Assembly (NCBI RefSeq): GCF_001968825.1
Contig: NZ_MIEU01000010.1
Coordinates: 496,001-560,000 of the forward strand
Source: Tersicoccus sp. Bi-70
GTDB taxonomy: Bacteria > Actinomycetota > Actinomycetes > Actinomycetales > Micrococcaceae
Direction of reading: 5' to 3'
Length of the DNA: 64,000 nt
The notes beneath the pieces were generated by a model that was not told where the DNA came from, did no database searches, and saw nothing but the letters and a program-made list of their open reading frames with translations. Shown in pieces: positions 62,247-64,000 of the stretch (the stretch's first letter is position 1; each line of letters opens with the position of its first letter). Position numbers and translations under genes: made by a program.

Positions 62247-63157
62247 GGGCCGCCTTCATCCTCGGGGAGATCGGCCACGGGCTGCGCCGCAACCTCACCA
62301 TGGTCATCTCCATCGTCCTGGTCACCTTCGTCTCCCTCACCTTCGTGGGCGCCGCCGCCCTGCTGCAGATGCAGATCAACCAGATGAAGGGCTACTGGTA
62401 CGACAAGGTCGAGATCTCCCTCTTCCTGTGCCAGCAGGGCTCCGTGTCCCCGAGCTGCGCGTCCGGAGCGGTGACCGAGCAGCAGCGAGAGGCGATCGCC
62501 GCCCAGCTGCGGTCGCCGACGTTCGCCCCGTACGTCGCGTCCGCCCACTTCGAGTCCTCGGCGGAGGCGTTCACCCACTTCAAGGAGCAGTTCAAGAACT
62601 CCCCGATCGTGGACACCGTCACCGCGGACCAGCTGCCCTCCTCGTTCCGGATCCAGTTGAAGGACCCGACGACGTTCGACGTCATCCGGGAGGGCTTCTC
62701 CTCGACCGCGGGCGTCGACACCGTCAACGACCAGCGGGAACTGCTCGAACCCCTCTTCTCCAAGCTGAACCAGGCGTCGGTGTTCGCGCTGGTGACGGCC
62801 GGGATCATGATCATCTGCGCGGTGCTGCTGATCGCGACCACCATCCGGCTCTCCGCGTTCAGCCGGCGCCGGGAGACCGGCATCATGCGGCTCGTCGGCG
62901 CGTCCAAGTCCGTGATCCAGCTGCCGTTCGTGCTCGAGGGCATCATCGCGGCGACCATCGGATCGGTGCTCGCCTCCGCGGCGCTGTGGGCGTTCACCCG
63001 GTTCTACGTCGAGGACTACCTCAGCCGGGAGAGCCAGGACCTGGCCTTCATCTCGTCGGGGGACGCCCTGCTCGTGGCGCCCGCCCTGATCCTGCTCGGC
63101 ATCGTCCTGTCCGGGGGCTCCTCCGTGCTCACGCTCCGCCGCTACCTGAAGGTGTGA
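62243..63157 (+). CDS. ftsX: Cell-division membrane protein FtsX
   Basis: This 304-residue protein has an N-terminal membrane segment (residues 20-45) and an extracytoplasmic loop of about 130 residues with two Cys (FLCQQGSVSPSCASG, near 63-75). Three C-terminal membrane segments follow, with the FtsX motif FSRRRETGIMRLVGAS near 209-224. The loop is the known contact for extracellular hydrolase partners. It is coupled to ftsE by ATGA and followed within a few bases by an M23-type gene, its probable partner. Confidence 0.95.
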   Translation: MRAAFILGEIGHGLRRNLTMVISIVLVTFVSLTFVGAAALLQMQINQMKGYWYDKVEISLFLCQQGSVSPSCASGAVTEQQREAIAAQLRSPTFAPYVASAHFESSAEAFTHFKEQFKNSPIVDTVTADQLPSSFRIQLKDPTTFDVIREGFSSTAGVDTVNDQRELLEPLFSKLNQASVFALVTAGIMIICAVLLIATTIRLSAFSRRRETGIMRLVGASKSVIQLPFVLEGIIAATIGSVLASAALWAFTRFYVEDYLSRESQDLAFISSGDALLVAPALILLGIVLSGGSSVLTLRRYLKV

Positions 63158-63159
63158 GG

Positions 63160-64000
63160 GTGAGTCCCGAGACGACGACGGCGTCCTGCCCGTCCCGGCG
63201 CACGGCCCGCTGGGCGTCGGCCACGGCCGCCGCCGTGCTCGCAGCCGGGCTGGTCGCGGTGGCCCCGGCCACCGCCGACGACCTCGACGACCGGCAGTCC
63301 GCCCTCGAACAGGAGGCCCGTGACGTCGGCGAGGCCATGGAGAGCCTGGACGCCGGCATCACCCGCTCCATCGCCCAGCTGCGCGTCTACCAGAAGCAGT
63401 TGCCCGGTGCGCGGGCGGCACTGGCCGACGCTCAGGCGAAGGTCGCCGCCGCCACCCGCGAGGTGGAATCCCAGTCCGCACGGCTGACGCTCGCCGAGCA
63501 GTCCAAGGCGGATCTGGACGCCCAGCTGCGCCGGGACCGGCAGGCGGCCGACCGCACCCGCCGGGCCATCGGCGCCATCGCCGCCCAGGCGTACAAGAAC
63601 GGCGGACTCTCCAGCAACGTCTCCCTCATGCTCGGGTCCGGCGACGGCCGGGACCTGACGGACAGCTTCCGCCTCGCGGACGCCGCCCTGCGCAGCCAGA
63701 GCACCGTGCTCAGCACCTGGACGCAGCAGCAGGCGACCGACCAGAACGCCGCGGCCCGCCTGCACGCGGTCGAGGACGAGATCCGGCAGCTCAAGGCGCG
63801 CGCCGAGGCGGCCCTCGCGGCCGAGCAGGCCGCCCGGGACGCCGCCGCCGCCCGGAAGTCCGCCGTGGACCGGCTGGTCGGCAACAGCGCGACGCTGACC
63901 GCCCAGCTCAAGGCCAGGCGGCCGCAGATCAGCCGGCAGCTCGCCCGCGTCGAGGCGGACCAGGCGCAGGTGCGCAACCAGATCGCCGAACGGCAGCGGC
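63160..64000 (+). CDS. Secreted coiled-coil protein, 5' part of M23-type hydrolase/activator
   Basis: The gene runs off the window. The visible 280 residues have a signal peptide (hydrophobic core near 19-38, ending PATA), then long Ala/Gln/Arg/Glu-rich coiled coils (about 42-115 and 190-280). A QAYKNGGLSSNVSLMLGSGD segment lies near 147-166, which is typical of EnvC/PcsB/RipC-like proteins. Such proteins are regulated by FtsEX and carry a C-terminal peptidase (M23 or NlpC/P60) domain, here beyond 64000, so the family end is inferred. GTG 63160 is preferred (GAAGG upstream); GTG 63154 would overlap the ftsX stop. Confidence 0.85.
   Translation, partial: MSPETTTASCPSRRTARWASATAAAVLAAGLVAVAPATADDLDDRQSALEQEARDVGEAMESLDAGITRSIAQLRVYQKQLPGARAALADAQAKVAAATREVESQSARLTLAEQSKADLDAQLRRDRQAADRTRRAIGAIAAQAYKNGGLSSNVSLMLGSGDGRDLTDSFRLADAALRSQSTVLSTWTQQQATDQNAAARLHAVEDEIRQLKARAEAALAAEQAARDAAAARKSAVDRLVGNSATLTAQLKARRPQISRQLARVEADQAQVRNQIAERQR

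Overview
The window is very GC-rich throughout, with strong G/C preference at third codon positions. Its gene set is that of an actinobacterium of the order Micrococcales, probably close to Micrococcaceae (genus not determinable by eye). Markers are an mtrB-lpqB pair, a long-form ribosome hibernation factor, SecA1, an Rv3235-type protein, WhiB1, the 180-kDa NAD-glutamate dehydrogenase, a PdtaS-type kinase and an ftsEX-M23 cluster. I see no mycolic-acid genes, rRNA, tRNA, insertion sequence, prophage or CRISPR array, and no obvious drop in GC that would mark recent transfer. Almost every base is coding; the only gene-free stretch over 300 bases is 26309-26747.

Layout. 1-9080: the 3' part of mtrB, then lpqB, a comF-like gene, hpf, a YcaQ/AlkX-type DNA glycosylase and secA. 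9132-13979: an Rv3235-like/LysM operon, a conserved hypothetical gene, a small HTH_17 protein, and the first part of a Tad/Flp pilus system (SAF/CpaB-like plus CpaE-like). 14144-20870: the large glutamate dehydrogenase, a PdtaS-like histidine kinase and whiB1. 21148-26308: a small membrane protein and a 1571-residue FHA-FtsK/EccC-like ATPase with no recognisable secretion partners beside it.

26748-46334 is a cell-surface polysaccharide region. It holds UDP-galactofuranose synthesis and transfer (glf, glfT2-like), an ABC exporter (wzm, wzt), a complete Wbp-type set for a 2,3-diacetamido-mannuronic acid precursor (wbpA, wbpD, wbpE, wbpB, plus a WecB/WbpI-type epimerase), five further glycosyltransferases, a Wzx-like flippase, a DUF2304 protein and a large DUF6541 membrane protein. 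No initiating phosphoglycosyltransferase is visible. The likely product is a teichuronic-acid-like or capsular glycan containing galactofuranose and a diacetamido uronic acid; the chemistry is inferred.

46451-54526: a secreted GH25 lysozyme with a structured leader, a membrane protein, and the second Tad block (cpaF, tadB, tadC, a pilin-like protein, two TadE-like proteins, a TadG-like protein). The two Tad blocks lie 38 kb apart, but each has an exact TTGTCCACA DnaA-box sequence upstream. 54706-64000: glgC, an MFS transporter plus a sugar-lactone oxidase, prfB, an alpha/beta hydrolase, ftsE, ftsX and the 5' part of an M23-type cell-wall hydrolase or activator gene.

Recurring regulatory theme: several genes start exactly seven bases after a TANNNT-like -10 element and lack a Shine-Dalgarno sequence, so they are probably transcribed as leaderless mRNAs. 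The clearest case is a 33-bp divergent promoter at 42082-42114 that would give two leaderless messages.
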